Below, one piece after another: positions 21,876 to 32,002 of a stretch of DNA of 64,000 nucleotides. The stretch's first letter is position 1; every line of letters starts with the position of its first letter. The stretch covers positions 4,340,001 through 4,404,000 of the forward strand of contig NC_026505.1 in NCBI RefSeq assembly GCF_000182925.2. The letters are read 5' to 3'. A model generated the notes under the pieces. That model searched no databases, had not been told where the DNA came from, and saw nothing but the letters and a program-made list of their open reading frames with translations. Origin of the DNA: Neurospora crassa OR74A. Its lineage: Eukaryota > Ascomycota > Sordariomycetes > Sordariales > Sordariaceae. The translations under genes and the position numbers were made by a program.

Positions 21876-24767
21876 CTAACCCAGCTCCGCAAACACCTTC
21901 AACGGCCCAGCGAGTTTCGTAAACATTTCCTCCCGCTCACCCTCAGGGGTACTCAGAATGGTAACCGCTCCTCCAGCGCCAATATGCCACACCTCATGTT
22001 CTTCCTCACTCTGGCCATCTTCTCCTTGTCCCTGCACAGTTACCCGCTCATCGTCCCACCGGAACAGACTTCGGATCGTCACGCTCCAATCTCCTCTGCC
22101 GCTGACACACATGTAGCCAACAACACCCGAGTACAAACTGCGCTCACTGTTCTGCTCAATTTGCTGCAACAGCTCGCAGCTGCGTTTCTTGGGGGCTCCC
22201 GTCATGCTTCCCGGCGGCAGACTAGCCGCGAGGACGTCCAGTCCCGTGTATCTCTTCTCGTCATCAGAGGGTGGGGGTAGCTGCCCTTCAACAACAGTAA
22301 TCATCTGAAACACACTCTGATACTCCTCCACCTTGAGCAGATCGCTCACCTCAACGTTACCCGCCCCGCAAATCGAATGCAAGTCGTGCCGGACCAAGTC
22401 GACAATCATCAGGTTCTCGGCTTCCTCCTTGGGCACGTGCAGAATCTTCTCTGCCTGCTCGAGCGTCGAGACCGCTTCCGACTTGCGCACTGTTCCCTTC
22501 ATCGGCCGCATTGAGCACCGCCCGTGCCGGTTGTACGTCAAGAACCGCTCGGGCGAGGCGCTGACGAGCGTCGCGCCGCCGAGGCGCAGGTAGGACGCGA
22601 ATGGGGCTGGTTGTCGGGAGCGGAGCTTTTTGTAGAGATGCCAGGAGGAGGGGATGGGGGAGGAGGAGGAGGAGGAGCGACGCTGTTGCTGCTGCTTTCG
22701 GTTGAAGGTTGAGTTTATTCGCTGTTGTTGTTGTTGTTGTTGCTGTTGTTGCAGTCCTTGATTTTCTTGTGGAGCAGATGACGGGATCATGTCGCTCAGG
22801 GGCCGAGTGATCTTGGTTTGGTCTGTGAGACAGAGCTCGTAAGAGTCGCCGGCTGCGATGAACTCTTGACAGGCCTTGACCTTGGCCTCGTATTCCGGTA
22901 TCAGAGGTGTCTGTATTGAGGGGCTTGTAGAAGGATGGCGCGTCTTCACCTTCTTGGCGGGTGAAGGCAAGTCGTCGAGAAATGGGTGTCGGTGATGGGC
23001 AGAGACTGAAACAAGTCGGTCTGCGGTGCTCCGCATCCAGGCAGCATCGTCCAAGCTTGCATCAGAAGAATATAACTCCTGGATATGGGCCAAGCCAAGA
23101 CGGTGATCTATGACCACGCTCTTTGTTACCCATGCCAGACAGACGTCAGGTCGGTGGTGTGGGCGTGTTTCCAGACGGATGTCGATGTCACTCAGGCCTT
23201 GTTCATAGGTGATGAAACCTATGAATCCTCCCAGGAACGGTAGATCGGGAAGCTCAACACCACTCCCCATGCTCCGCGTCTCATGAAAACTGGCCACGAG
23301 GCCCCATATACCGCCGTAAGAACCGAGGAAGACCCGTTCAGACAGATCCACCTGCAAGCCGTTGATCTGCTGGAGCTTGAAAGTAGCATACTCATCACCA
23401 GTGTGGTACTCCAGCCGCAGTGCCTCTTCCAGCCCCGCTGCGATGATGCTGTATCGACCTCGCACATCTGCTCTCGACGACGCCGTAGCAGCCGCGTTTG
23501 CAGATTCCAAAACCACCACCTTGTCGGAGCCATCCAGGCCCAGCTCCTCCACCACGTCCGACACCTGCACGCCTTGCGGCAGACGGACCGTAACAGAACG
23601 GTGCTCAGGTCTCGTTCCCATGAGCTCCCACCACATCTTGTTGCTCTCGCTAGTAGTAGAAGACGACATGTGCTCGTCGCCAACCGGAACTTGTAACATT
23701 GACAACAGACTAGGCTTAGTAGCCTGGTGCGCCAACCTCTCGCCTTCGGCAACTTCCACCACCACCCTCCTCTTCTTTTTGTTCCAACTCAGCGCTTCTT
23801 TGAACCAGTTCTCAATGACTTTGTTCCCCTCTTTCTCTGTACACACCGATTCAGGGTGGTACTGCAGCCCCCAGAAAGGTTTGTTCATGTGCTTTACTCC
23901 CATCAGGATTCTCTCCACCTCCCCGTCCTCGCGCTTCTCTTCTACCCACGCCAGCGGCAAGAGATCTGGACACCTTTCGATGGGCTTCCATTTCGCACCT
24001 CCCTCCTCCCAGTCCGCGTCAGAAACCTCATGCTGGCCAATATCGCCACAAAGCGAGTGATAAAGCGTCGCCTTGAACGGTTGAACGCCCCGAAAGATGC
24101 TGCTGCTGCTGCTGCCGTTGCCCTCACCGTCACCATCGCCTTCGCCGCTGCCGTGGGGAAGATGCAAAACCTCCCTAACCATCCCATGCAACCCCCTCTT
24201 CAGCCTCTTCACCTCCCCACCACCATACTTCACCAAGCTCTGAAACCCGAGACAGATACCCAGGACGGGTAGGAGTGCACCACCTTCTCCCCCCTTTTCT
24301 CCATCCTCCGCTTCCTCAGCAGCAGCACCAGTAAGCTGCCACACATAATTCATCAGCCCAACATCCGCATCGTTGTCGGGCGACCCCGGCCCGGGACCGC
24401 ATACCACGGCCGTGTACTGGGCAAGTTCCCTGCGGAACCGTTTGCCAAAATCGGGCGAGGCAGGATCCAGGAGGGGTGAGTCGATGGAGAGGACGTAAAC
24501 GTCTACATCGTCGAGGAGGGTGGTGAGGAGGGAAGTGATGTTGTTGGAGAAGGAGTCGTAGGCGTCTAGGAAAAGGATTTTGTGCTTCTTTTGCTTCTTC
24601 TCGTTGCTGCATGTTTTTGCTGGAGAGACATGGTTGCCATTGGTGTTGTTGGATTCAGACGAACAAAGGTGTGATGAAGATGACTCGGAGAAAGACTCAA
24701 TAGAATGATGATGGGTGGTGGGTGTAACCATCTTGGTGTTAGACTCGGATATGGGTTGGTCGTCCAT
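21876..24767 (-). CDS. ABZ1: Bifunctional aminodeoxychorismate synthase (PabA-PabB fusion)
   Basis: Single exon; 963 aa from the ATG at 24767 (the frame is open a few codons further but without an ATG). Makes 4-amino-4-deoxychorismate from chorismate and glutamine, the first committed step to p-aminobenzoate and folate. N-terminal glutamine amidotransferase (about 60-340): LGICLGFQSLV with the nucleophile Cys, and QYHPESVCTE with the His. C-terminal chorismate-binding domain (about 420-960): SPERFLTY, RPMKGTVRKSE, ENLMIVDLVRHDL, PPGSMTGAPKKRS. Lys in MKGT, where anthranilate synthase has Ala, supports ADC synthase over TrpE. A Gln run and Ser run (about 695-725) interrupt the domain as a loop insertion. 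A Ser/His/Asn-rich N-terminal extension of about 55 residues precedes the first domain. Confidence 0.95.
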   Translation of the reverse strand: MDDQPISESNTKMVTPTTHHHSIESFSESSSSHLCSSESNNTNGNHVSPAKTCSNEKKQKKHKILFLDAYDSFSNNITSLLTTLLDDVDVYVLSIDSPLLDPASPDFGKRFRRELAQYTAVVCGPGPGSPDNDADVGLMNYVWQLTGAAAEEAEDGEKGGEGGALLPVLGICLGFQSLVKYGGGEVKRLKRGLHGMVREVLHLPHGSGEGDGDGEGNGSSSSSIFRGVQPFKATLYHSLCGDIGQHEVSDADWEEGGAKWKPIERCPDLLPLAWVEEKREDGEVERILMGVKHMNKPFWGLQYHPESVCTEKEGNKVIENWFKEALSWNKKKRRVVVEVAEGERLAHQATKPSLLSMLQVPVGDEHMSSSTTSESNKMWWELMGTRPEHRSVTVRLPQGVQVSDVVEELGLDGSDKVVVLESANAAATASSRADVRGRYSIIAAGLEEALRLEYHTGDEYATFKLQQINGLQVDLSERVFLGSYGGIWGLVASFHETRSMGSGVELPDLPFLGGFIGFITYEQGLSDIDIRLETRPHHRPDVCLAWVTKSVVIDHRLGLAHIQELYSSDASLDDAAWMRSTADRLVSVSAHHRHPFLDDLPSPAKKVKTRHPSTSPSIQTPLIPEYEAKVKACQEFIAAGDSYELCLTDQTKITRPLSDMIPSSAPQENQGLQQQQQQQQQQRINSTFNRKQQQQRRSSSSSSPIPSSWHLYKKLRSRQPAPFASYLRLGGATLVSASPERFLTYNRHGRCSMRPMKGTVRKSEAVSTLEQAEKILHVPKEEAENLMIVDLVRHDLHSICGAGNVEVSDLLKVEEYQSVFQMITVVEGQLPPPSDDEKRYTGLDVLAASLPPGSMTGAPKKRSCELLQQIEQNSERSLYSGVVGYMCVSGRGDWSVTIRSLFRWDDERVTVQGQGEDGQSEEEHEVWHIGAGGAVTILSTPEGEREEMFTKLAGPLKVFAELG

Positions 24768-25383
24768 GTCTTCCTTGCATATGTAGGACAAATTAATGAA
24801 CGAGGGGTGTGCTGCAGGAACGAAATCGAACCCTTTTTTTTTTCTTTTTCTTTTATATTCTTTTTTTTTTCCTCAAGCCTTCTTCTTACGCCCACATAAG
24901 TCCATCGGCTAACTCACTTTCTTGAGCAAAGGGGAAAAACAAAGTTTTGTGCCGATTTTTGCGAGTCAGTGGTGACATTCGTTTAACAAAATCTCGAAAG
25001 CCTTGGCCACCGAGCGTTTCGGTCAATCGCAGTGGCGAGCGGCTTTAGCGTCAGGGAGTTTTGTATTGCCATAACCCTAACCCTGGTATGATATTGATCT
25101 CCGTCACCACAATGATAACACTTCATGTCGTTCTGCAGAACAGAACTCGTGTGATTAGCTCTATGCTACTACTAGTAGGGAGGGTCATTCATGGATATAT
25201 GCCAATTAATGTTTACTCTACGTGTCATACAGCTTCATATCATGCTTTCATGCTTTCCGCCTGAGCCATTCCCACTAACCCCAGCCCGAAAACCAATGTC
25301 AACGCTTGTGCCATGCATGGATACATCTACCTATATCCTCCCTTTCTTCCTGGTGTCCAGAAAGACTCATCAGCTTGAACGAT
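24768..25383. other. Intergenic, ADC synthase promoter and TRS120 3' end
   Basis: 616 bp; T-rich block at 24834-24871 and a telomere-like double motif at 25072-25084. No gene recognised. Confidence 0.6.
25072..25084. promoter_or_regulatory. Interstitial telomere-like motif (telobox)
   Basis: TAACCCTAACCCT, 305 bp upstream of the ADC synthase ATG; the same motif sits at a similar distance from the SMAP gene start at 1624-1636. Regulatory meaning is inferred. Confidence 0.4.
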
Positions 25384-28300
25384 TTAATCATCCATATCAT
25401 TTCTGATCACAACAACTCTAGCCGGCCTCCTAGAGCACCACACCCTCCTCTCCCTTTTACTGCCCGCAATCTCCATCCCCATCGCCGCATCTTGCATCTT
25501 CTCCACCTCGCTCCTCCTCTTCCGCCTCTCCTCTTCTTCCTCCTCGCTCGGCCTCCACACCATCGTCTCTTCCACGCTCGCAGAAATCTCAAACTCGCCT
25601 CTACACAGTGCCGTGACGCCCATAACAACTTCGGCACTCTCTCCACCTGCCAAGAGAGGTAGTGCTTTCTGTAGAGTGCCGTTCCAGGCAAACTTGCGGG
25701 TGAAGTCGAGCGCGACGTTGAGTGGTCGGTGGCATAGGGAGGGCATGAGGCGGACGAGCGGATAGATGGGCTGATTTGTGCGGTTAGTGACAGCGACGCG
25801 GAGCTGCAAAAAGGACTCGACCTTGGCGATTGCGTGTGATTTGTGCTTTTGCTTTTCAGGGGAGGATGGCGAGGCGGAGGCATCCAGAACGGAGATTTCG
25901 ATCCCGATCTCATCCACCTTTACCGCCTCAATCATGCGGCTCGTCAACCTCATAGCCCTCAACTCGATGCTTCCGCTCCTGCCGCCGGCAATGGTTCCCC
26001 CTCCTGGCCCGGTCCGCCACGTTCCCGTGAGCGAGTCTAGCACTTTCTCCCTGTACCAGAACGCCTCACGGTTGGCTCGTTCCATCTCAGGCGTAAGCTT
26101 TGAGCTGACAATGAACTGCCTCTGCCGAGAGGGGTTCAACACAGGAATGGATGCATAAGGGTCCTCGAGGTAGACCCTTTTGATTGGGAAGATCACTCTG
26201 TTAACGTTTCCAGGAAGGATATGCTCCTCGAGCCTGGCTCCGTCCTCTGACTCGAGCTGTATCACCATATTACTTGGCCAAGCATTGCGCAAATCCAGCA
26301 TCAGCAGACAATGTGTATCGGCGGTCAGTTCCGACGTGCTCTCCTTGTTGCTACCCGCCCGTAGCCAGAGGGGCTCAGGGATGCTGCCGTGCAGTGGGAA
26401 GACGTCCATGCGGGCTATTTCAATACTGGCATTGACAGTAACGGTAAGTGCCAGCGAGACCTGACGAGTAAAGAACCTCTCCTCTTCTAGCTCGTCAGGA
26501 GGCACGCCTAAGCAAGCATAGTCAACCTGGATGAGGCCGTGTGTAAGACCTGGTTTCCCGAGAATCTCAAAGTCGAATGTTGCTGTGCCGCCAGGAGGAA
26601 TGTACCTCTTCTGGTTCCCTTCCTTGCGTATACGAAGAGCCTGCTTCTTGGCAAGAATGAGCTCATATTCATAGAGCTCAGCGGGAGTGGCATCTCTGCT
26701 GGCCATTGCGGCTTGCAATGGTTCCTGAGTCGAATCTTGGAAGGAAAACAACAGGAAATCAACCGGAGTCGTGGTTGATAGGTTTTGCAGCGTGACCGAG
26801 AACTTTTGGCGCTCCCCTTCAAGGATCATAACCGATGACTGGGGGAGCGTTGAAGACTTGACGACGACAACTGGTTGTTCGGCAATGACGTTAAGCTCAA
26901 GGCTTTCTGGCTTAGGACGCTGTGTCGGAGGTGTACGCTTCGCGGGGGGGACATCAAGTGCCGCGAGACCGATGCCTTTAACCTTTTGTTCTTTCTCAGG
27001 AGCCCATTGCTCAATGAAAATAGGAAACCTTCTTTCGCGGCAGCCCCTGACTTTGATGATAGCACCCTTAATCCTCAAGGTCCCTGCAGCCTTCGGCACT
27101 CCCGATATCCTGAGAACTTGGGTACGATAAGGCCCTATGACGAGGCTTTCAACTGCAGACTCGAACTCGGCCCCTTCAGTATCTAGACGGATGCTCTCCA
27201 GCTCCAGATCCATTTCAAATGTGTTTTGGAAGGTAAGTTTGAATGTTGCCGCCTCCCCAGCAACCAGAACCTTTTCGACGGCTGCTGCGTCTGGCTGTTT
27301 TAGAAAAGGGTTATAAATAAACGGATTGACGTCTTGCGAGGTCCTCGTCGTCGTCACGGCATTTGGCAGCACGCTCCGAGCATGCGAAACCGGTGTTCGC
27401 GTCGTCGCCAAGGGTTCGAGCTTAACGCCCCTGAGAAGAAACTCGTCCCAATACTCGGCCGCCAAATGACCCATACCCAGACGCTTGGCAAGATTAGACG
27501 TTTTCGAGATGTTGGTGGCGAAGCGTATCTGGTCTTCTCTATGAATTGCCGGGTAAGCGTCCTCGCGCCTCAGCCCAGGAGCGGTACCGCTTCCAGCCGT
27601 CCGTAGGAGGTCGCTCGAGTATTTCAACACGCCAGCAAAATCTGGAAGCGCTTCAGAGAAGCTGACGCATGTCCTCAGAATGTTAAGCTTGATGTCCCGC
27701 ATGCCGAAATTCCGTAAATCGGACTGTTTCAAAATTCTTGTAACTACTGCTTCGTCGGAGTCGTCCCTTGTGGCTGGGCCTTCCAAAGACGCCGTCGAGC
27801 CCGGGTCATCGGTCACCACTCCGTACGTCCTGAGCAGGAGGCCGAGAAAGGGACCGATGCCCTGCTCGATATCATTCTCGGTTAGATCCAGAGCACCGGC
27901 ATGACCATTTCCGCCGAGCCCATTAAGACCTACGAGTCCAGCTGCGGGATGAATCCCAACATCCGCGGCTCCCCTGGTGCGCGCTTCCACTAGGCCGCCG
28001 ATCAGAACCGACACCAGATCCCTAACGATCATAGCCTTCTTCCTCTGGAAACCTAGTAGTCCCAAGACGGTTGCAATGCCACTGAGGAGTACTATCCGAT
28101 CAGCGGTAGTCAACAGTTCAGAAGCAGAACCCGGGTAAGCCTTCATTAGATTCGACAGGATATGAGTCCTTGTTGGGACGATAGTAAACCTAGGAGACGT
28201 GGTCAACCGCTTTGGTGGCGGTGTACCAAGGACCATCATCTCCAGAGACCGTTCGTCGAGCTTCCCATCCGCGATATGCAGAGCTGTGAGTATTCTGCAA

Positions 28301-29819
28301 AAACGGAGGATGGTCTCAGACATGGGTAGCGGTTGGAGATTTTCGGCAGTTATCCTCGAGTAGAGACTAATGATACGGTCGAGGAGCTCTGGGATGTACA
28401 CCTGTAATCTCCGTAGCCAGCGCGGTTGGTTCGGATCTTTCTGTTCAGCCTCCAGGATCTGGTTCGCGAGCGCTGTCCCTTTGTCGGCAGTGGGTAGTAA
28501 GATGGGGTGCACGTCAAATTCAATGCCTGCCCAACCCAGCAGCAACAGTGCTATTAGAGAAAGCTCCAAGGCCTTTCCGTGCCAAATGTGATCATTAGTC
28601 GATTTGGCCCCGGCTGCACCCTCAGTCAGCTCTCTGAGCGCATCAATCCACCGACCAGCCTGGAGATATAGCGAGCCCAAGACGATCTGGAACCTGCTCT
28701 TTCCCCTATGTAATTTCTTGTCGGTCGATCCGCCTGAACCAAATCCCTGGACCGACACCCTATCCTGGCTCTGGGTCCTGAAGACATCCATGAGGTCGGG
28801 ACGCGGAGGCAGTGCCTTCTCAGGACTAGCTGATTCGTCTCCCGTGATGTCGTCAAAATTCGTAGGCGGGTTAGATAGCCCGCTTCTTGCATTTGGCGGT
28901 GTTGCCGGTTGGCCGGAAACTGCTCGGTTGGAACCAAAAGTGCCTCCCTTGAAAGGGACAGGAGGCATGGACATGCGCGCCTGGTGGCCCCTATCAATAA
29001 GTCCGCTCGCCGAGACCGATCGGTTGGTGGGCAGTGTAAACTGGGAATTCCTCCTCGAAGGGTCTCCTATAGGCCCTTGTCCCCCATACATCTGTTCCGC
29101 GGTCGAAGCGTGACCGGGCGAGTTGATAAAGGTCATACCCTCATATGACTTGGCAAGGGTGGTCATCTCGGCGAGAATCAACGAGGATATGTCACACATG
29201 ACCGTTTTCATGGTAGTTCTTTTATGCTGCTCGGGTGGCGGGATGGTAACGATGCCTTCTGGGATTGGTATTGGGTTCTCTTCGGAAGGCACATAGTCGA
29301 ACAGCAGTACCTGGTGAACAAGTATCCTGGGGTAGCGGTCCCTTAGGTCTTCCAACTCCTGATCTAACGAGCGTATGTTTGTTTCGGCGACGGTCCTGCC
29401 GCCAGATTGCCTCTTGCTAAGAACAACGTTATTGATCTCGGAGCCATCGGCAATGGCAAGCAGGGCCAGCGGCTCGCGATACAGGTCGAAGGGCACCAGC
29501 GCAAGGTGCGAAGGGGGTGGCACGTGTGTCATAAGATCATAGAACATGGCGCCGTCGGGGAAGGCCAGCGGGGTGAACATGTCTAGGAGAGGCAGATACG
29601 CAGGTCAGCAAGAGCTCTCATGGTCCTTGGATACCAGCGGGTGCTATCCCTACTTCTGTTTGGACGTCCATCGGCGGTGACGTCGCGCAGCTGGACGACA
29701 TTCTCGGGGGTCAAGCTCTTGACAAAGGTGTCAAAGCGGTCACGCTTAATCCTTCCTATGGGCAACACCAAAGTCTTGACCCTCGCCGGCGCGACGGGCA
29801 GGAAAGGATCCGGAGTCAT
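25384..29819 (-). CDS. TRS120: TRAPPII subunit Trs120 (HypA/TRAPPC9 family)
   Basis: Two exons, 29819..29654 and 29582..25384, with a 71-nt intron (branch CTGAC); 1,454 aa. The N-terminus MTPDPFLPVAPARVKTLVLP with GRIKRDRF, followed by NRNMFTPLAFPDGAMFYDL, is the conserved Trs120 start. The first about 330 residues form the Trs120 N-terminal domain. Helical TPR-like middle regions carry GKALELSLIALLLLGWAGIEF. C-terminal halves are beta-rich immunoglobulin-like modules (for example VVKSSTLPQSSVMILEGERQ). Trs120 is specific to the TRAPPII complex, which activates Rab11/Ypt31-type GTPases at the late Golgi; the Aspergillus orthologue HypA is needed for polarised hyphal growth. Length is normal for filamentous fungi. 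A Gly/Pro/Ser-rich segment at about 240-330 is poorly conserved linker. Confidence 0.93.
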
Positions 29820-30805
29820 GGTCGTCTCGGCGAGGTCATTCCTGTGCCTTGGGGCCGCGGTGGGATGCTGCTGTTGAGGTTGCGTCGCTAGCTTCCTTCA
29901 GATGGAGAGAAGGGACATGTCGGGGTCCAAGAGGAGCTTCGAAGCATCGGGCAAGCAACGCGACCTCGCTGTGCTGCTACCTTGTTGCCCTGCCTTGAGG
30001 TTGCCTTGCTGTTCCGCACCTGCTGGCTGTCGTTACGTCTGAACGTCGGGTGTTGGTGACGCAGAAACGGGCTGCGGTGTCTACTAGGTAGAGGTAGGTA
30101 CTTTAGCTGTGAGAACTGCCTGACTATGTACACGTCTAGAGGTAGGTAAAGCTGCCGTGGTTGTTTCAAGCGGGTACCGAGCCCCGTCCTTGTATGCCCT
30201 GGACTGGTAAGATGTTCCCTTCCTTCGGTGAATCGTTGAATAGACCGAGCGAGCGCCCCCCCTAGAGGCCGGGGGATTGGGAAGGCACTTAGGTTGAACA
30301 GTTGAACTGGATCAGATGGCACAGGGTGGCTGGTTGGTGCTAGAATACAGGCAGCTCCCCGCTGTAGAGGTACCCGACACTAGGAGGTATACTGTGTTGA
30401 AGCGGCCCAAGCTCTGAACGGGCAGCCCCAGCACGGCTTCAATTCCCCTTCCCCTTCCCCCGCCTTTCCTTCCGAGTATCATCCCGGCCGTCTCTCCCTG
30501 CCCCGGCCGAGAAGTGGAGCAAAATCCCAACAAAGGTCCGGAAGCACCTCCGGGTAGGTAACGGCATCCCTCACGGCAACAAAAATACCAACTCCTTTTT
30601 ATAGGAATCGCAGAAAGCATCGTGATATTTCCTTCCAAGCTACCCATACTGACCAGAAGTAGTTCGAATCAAGACGGAATAGTATCCACGTCCTTGACTC
30701 ATAGAAGCGAGAAAATAGGTAGTATCATGTTCTCTTTCCACCTTGACTACCTAGCTTTTTACCATCACACTTCGCCTTAGCTTGGAGTTAAAGAGCACAA
30801 CGCTT
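29820..30805. other. Intergenic, TRS120 promoter and SDR 3' end
   Basis: 986 bp without a recognised gene. Two AGAGGTAGGTA motifs at 30086-30100 and 30136-30149. TRS120 promoter expected at the left part. Confidence 0.55.
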
Positions 30806-32002
30806 TCATGACATTGGTCCCATGCCAGGAAAGCCACCCATTCCCGCACTCGATGGAATCTCTCCCACTCCCATGCCTTGTGTATCCTCCATCTCTGACC
30901 TACCCTTCCTTGCCTCGGCCGTGAGCTCGCTGTCAAAGATGTCGACGGCCAGACTGACTTCGACAAAGTCTTCCAGCTCCTCCGTCACCGTCTTCAGCTT
31001 TTCTTTGACGGCAATCGCACCTTCGAACCCAACGATATGCCTTGCCGGCGGGTTCTCGTGTCCGCCAATGGCTGTCAAGGCATGCACCGTCTCCATGACC
31101 AGCTTGTCCAAAGTGGCGGGCGGAAGTTTCGGGTAGCGGAACTGTATCTCGTCTTCGCTTTGCTCAATGTACGTGTCCGGGTTCGAGTTCAGGACGGTGG
31201 ACAGGACATCCCGAATATTCGGAGCCGGATTCAGGTCGGCCTCGTACTGGGGTAGTGGCGGCGAGAATATGAGCTTGTTGGTTAGGCTTAGGATTTCCTT
31301 ATTGGGCTGCACAATCGTCATCTTGATGTTGAAGGGCGCAATCTCATATGCAAGCGAGTCACAGAAGCCCTCGAGTGCCCAGACGGCAGCTGTGTAAAAG
31401 GACATGCCTGGTGTCCCAATGTGGCCACCAATGCTGGTCAGAACCATGATATGTCCTGTGTGTTGCGCTCTGAGCTGCGGTAAGGCAGCCTTGATAAAGT
31501 TCACCTGCGAGAAGTAGACAGTCTCGAACTGGTCCCTCACCAGGTTCTGCGTCGCAGGGTTGGTTGATAGTTCCTCAACCGTCCCCACAACGGCTATAGA
31601 ATCACAACAAGAATTAGCGGGCCATCGTCTGGGCATATGTATAGCTATTTTCGCGATCCACTTACCTTCAGCTCTACAACACAGCATAATGTCAATCCTC
31701 CCGAATATTTGGACGGCTTCGGCGACGGCAGCGCCGCACTGGCCCATGACGCGGCTATCACACCGGATGGGGCGGATCCGGTCCTTCCATCCCTCACGAT
31801 CTTTGCGGTTGCTCTTACATTCGTTGATGAGCTCACGGAATTCGGCACTGCGGTCTTCGTGCTCAATCTCCTGTGGTGGTAGGCAGGCGACTATGTAGTC
31901 GCCGTGCGCCAGGAGCTGACGTATCAACCGGATAGCGAGTGGCGTGAGCGCAGACGTTATGAGCCATGTCCTCGGCGAGTTATGGGTTGCTGGTTGGTCC
32001 AT
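30806..32002 (-). CDS. Degenerate short-chain dehydrogenase/reductase-fold protein
   Basis: Two exons, 32002..31666 and 31593..30806 (72-nt intron, GTAAGT donor); 374 aa. Overall order follows classical SDRs: WLITSALTPLAIRLIRQLLA (strand b1/helix A), RIDIMLCCRAE-AVVGTVEEL (b4), HIMVLTSIGGHIGTPGMSFY, TAAVWALEGFCDSLAYEIAP. The cofactor glycines TGxxxGxG are replaced by TSALTPLA, the NNAG motif reads CCRA, and the YxxxK pair reads YTAAV, so the catalytic Lys is Val. Ser and Tyr remain. It is therefore probably not a working dehydrogenase but a pseudoenzyme. The C-terminal about 90 residues (EKLKTVTEELEDFVEVSLAVDIF then a Gly/Met-rich GMGGFPGMGP tail) form an added segment. The reading frame is clean, arguing against a dead gene. 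Confidence 0.82.
   Translation of the reverse strand: MDQPATHNSPRTWLITSALTPLAIRLIRQLLAHGDYIVACLPPQEIEHEDRSAEFRELINECKSNRKDREGWKDRIRPIRCDSRVMGQCGAAVAEAVQIFGRIDIMLCCRAEGKWIAKIAIHMPRRWPANSCCDSIAVVGTVEELSTNPATQNLVRDQFETVYFSQVNFIKAALPQLRAQHTGHIMVLTSIGGHIGTPGMSFYTAAVWALEGFCDSLAYEIAPFNIKMTIVQPNKEILSLTNKLIFSPPLPQYEADLNPAPNIRDVLSTVLNSNPDTYIEQSEDEIQFRYPKLPPATLDKLVMETVHALTAIGGHENPPARHIVGFEGAIAVKEKLKTVTEELEDFVEVSLAVDIFDSELTAEARKGRSEMEDTQGMGVGEIPSSAGMGGFPGMGPMS

Noticed and set aside
24768-24791. ADC synthase start upstream of 24767
   Set aside because: The extra codons begin with TTG; the first ATG in frame is at 24767.
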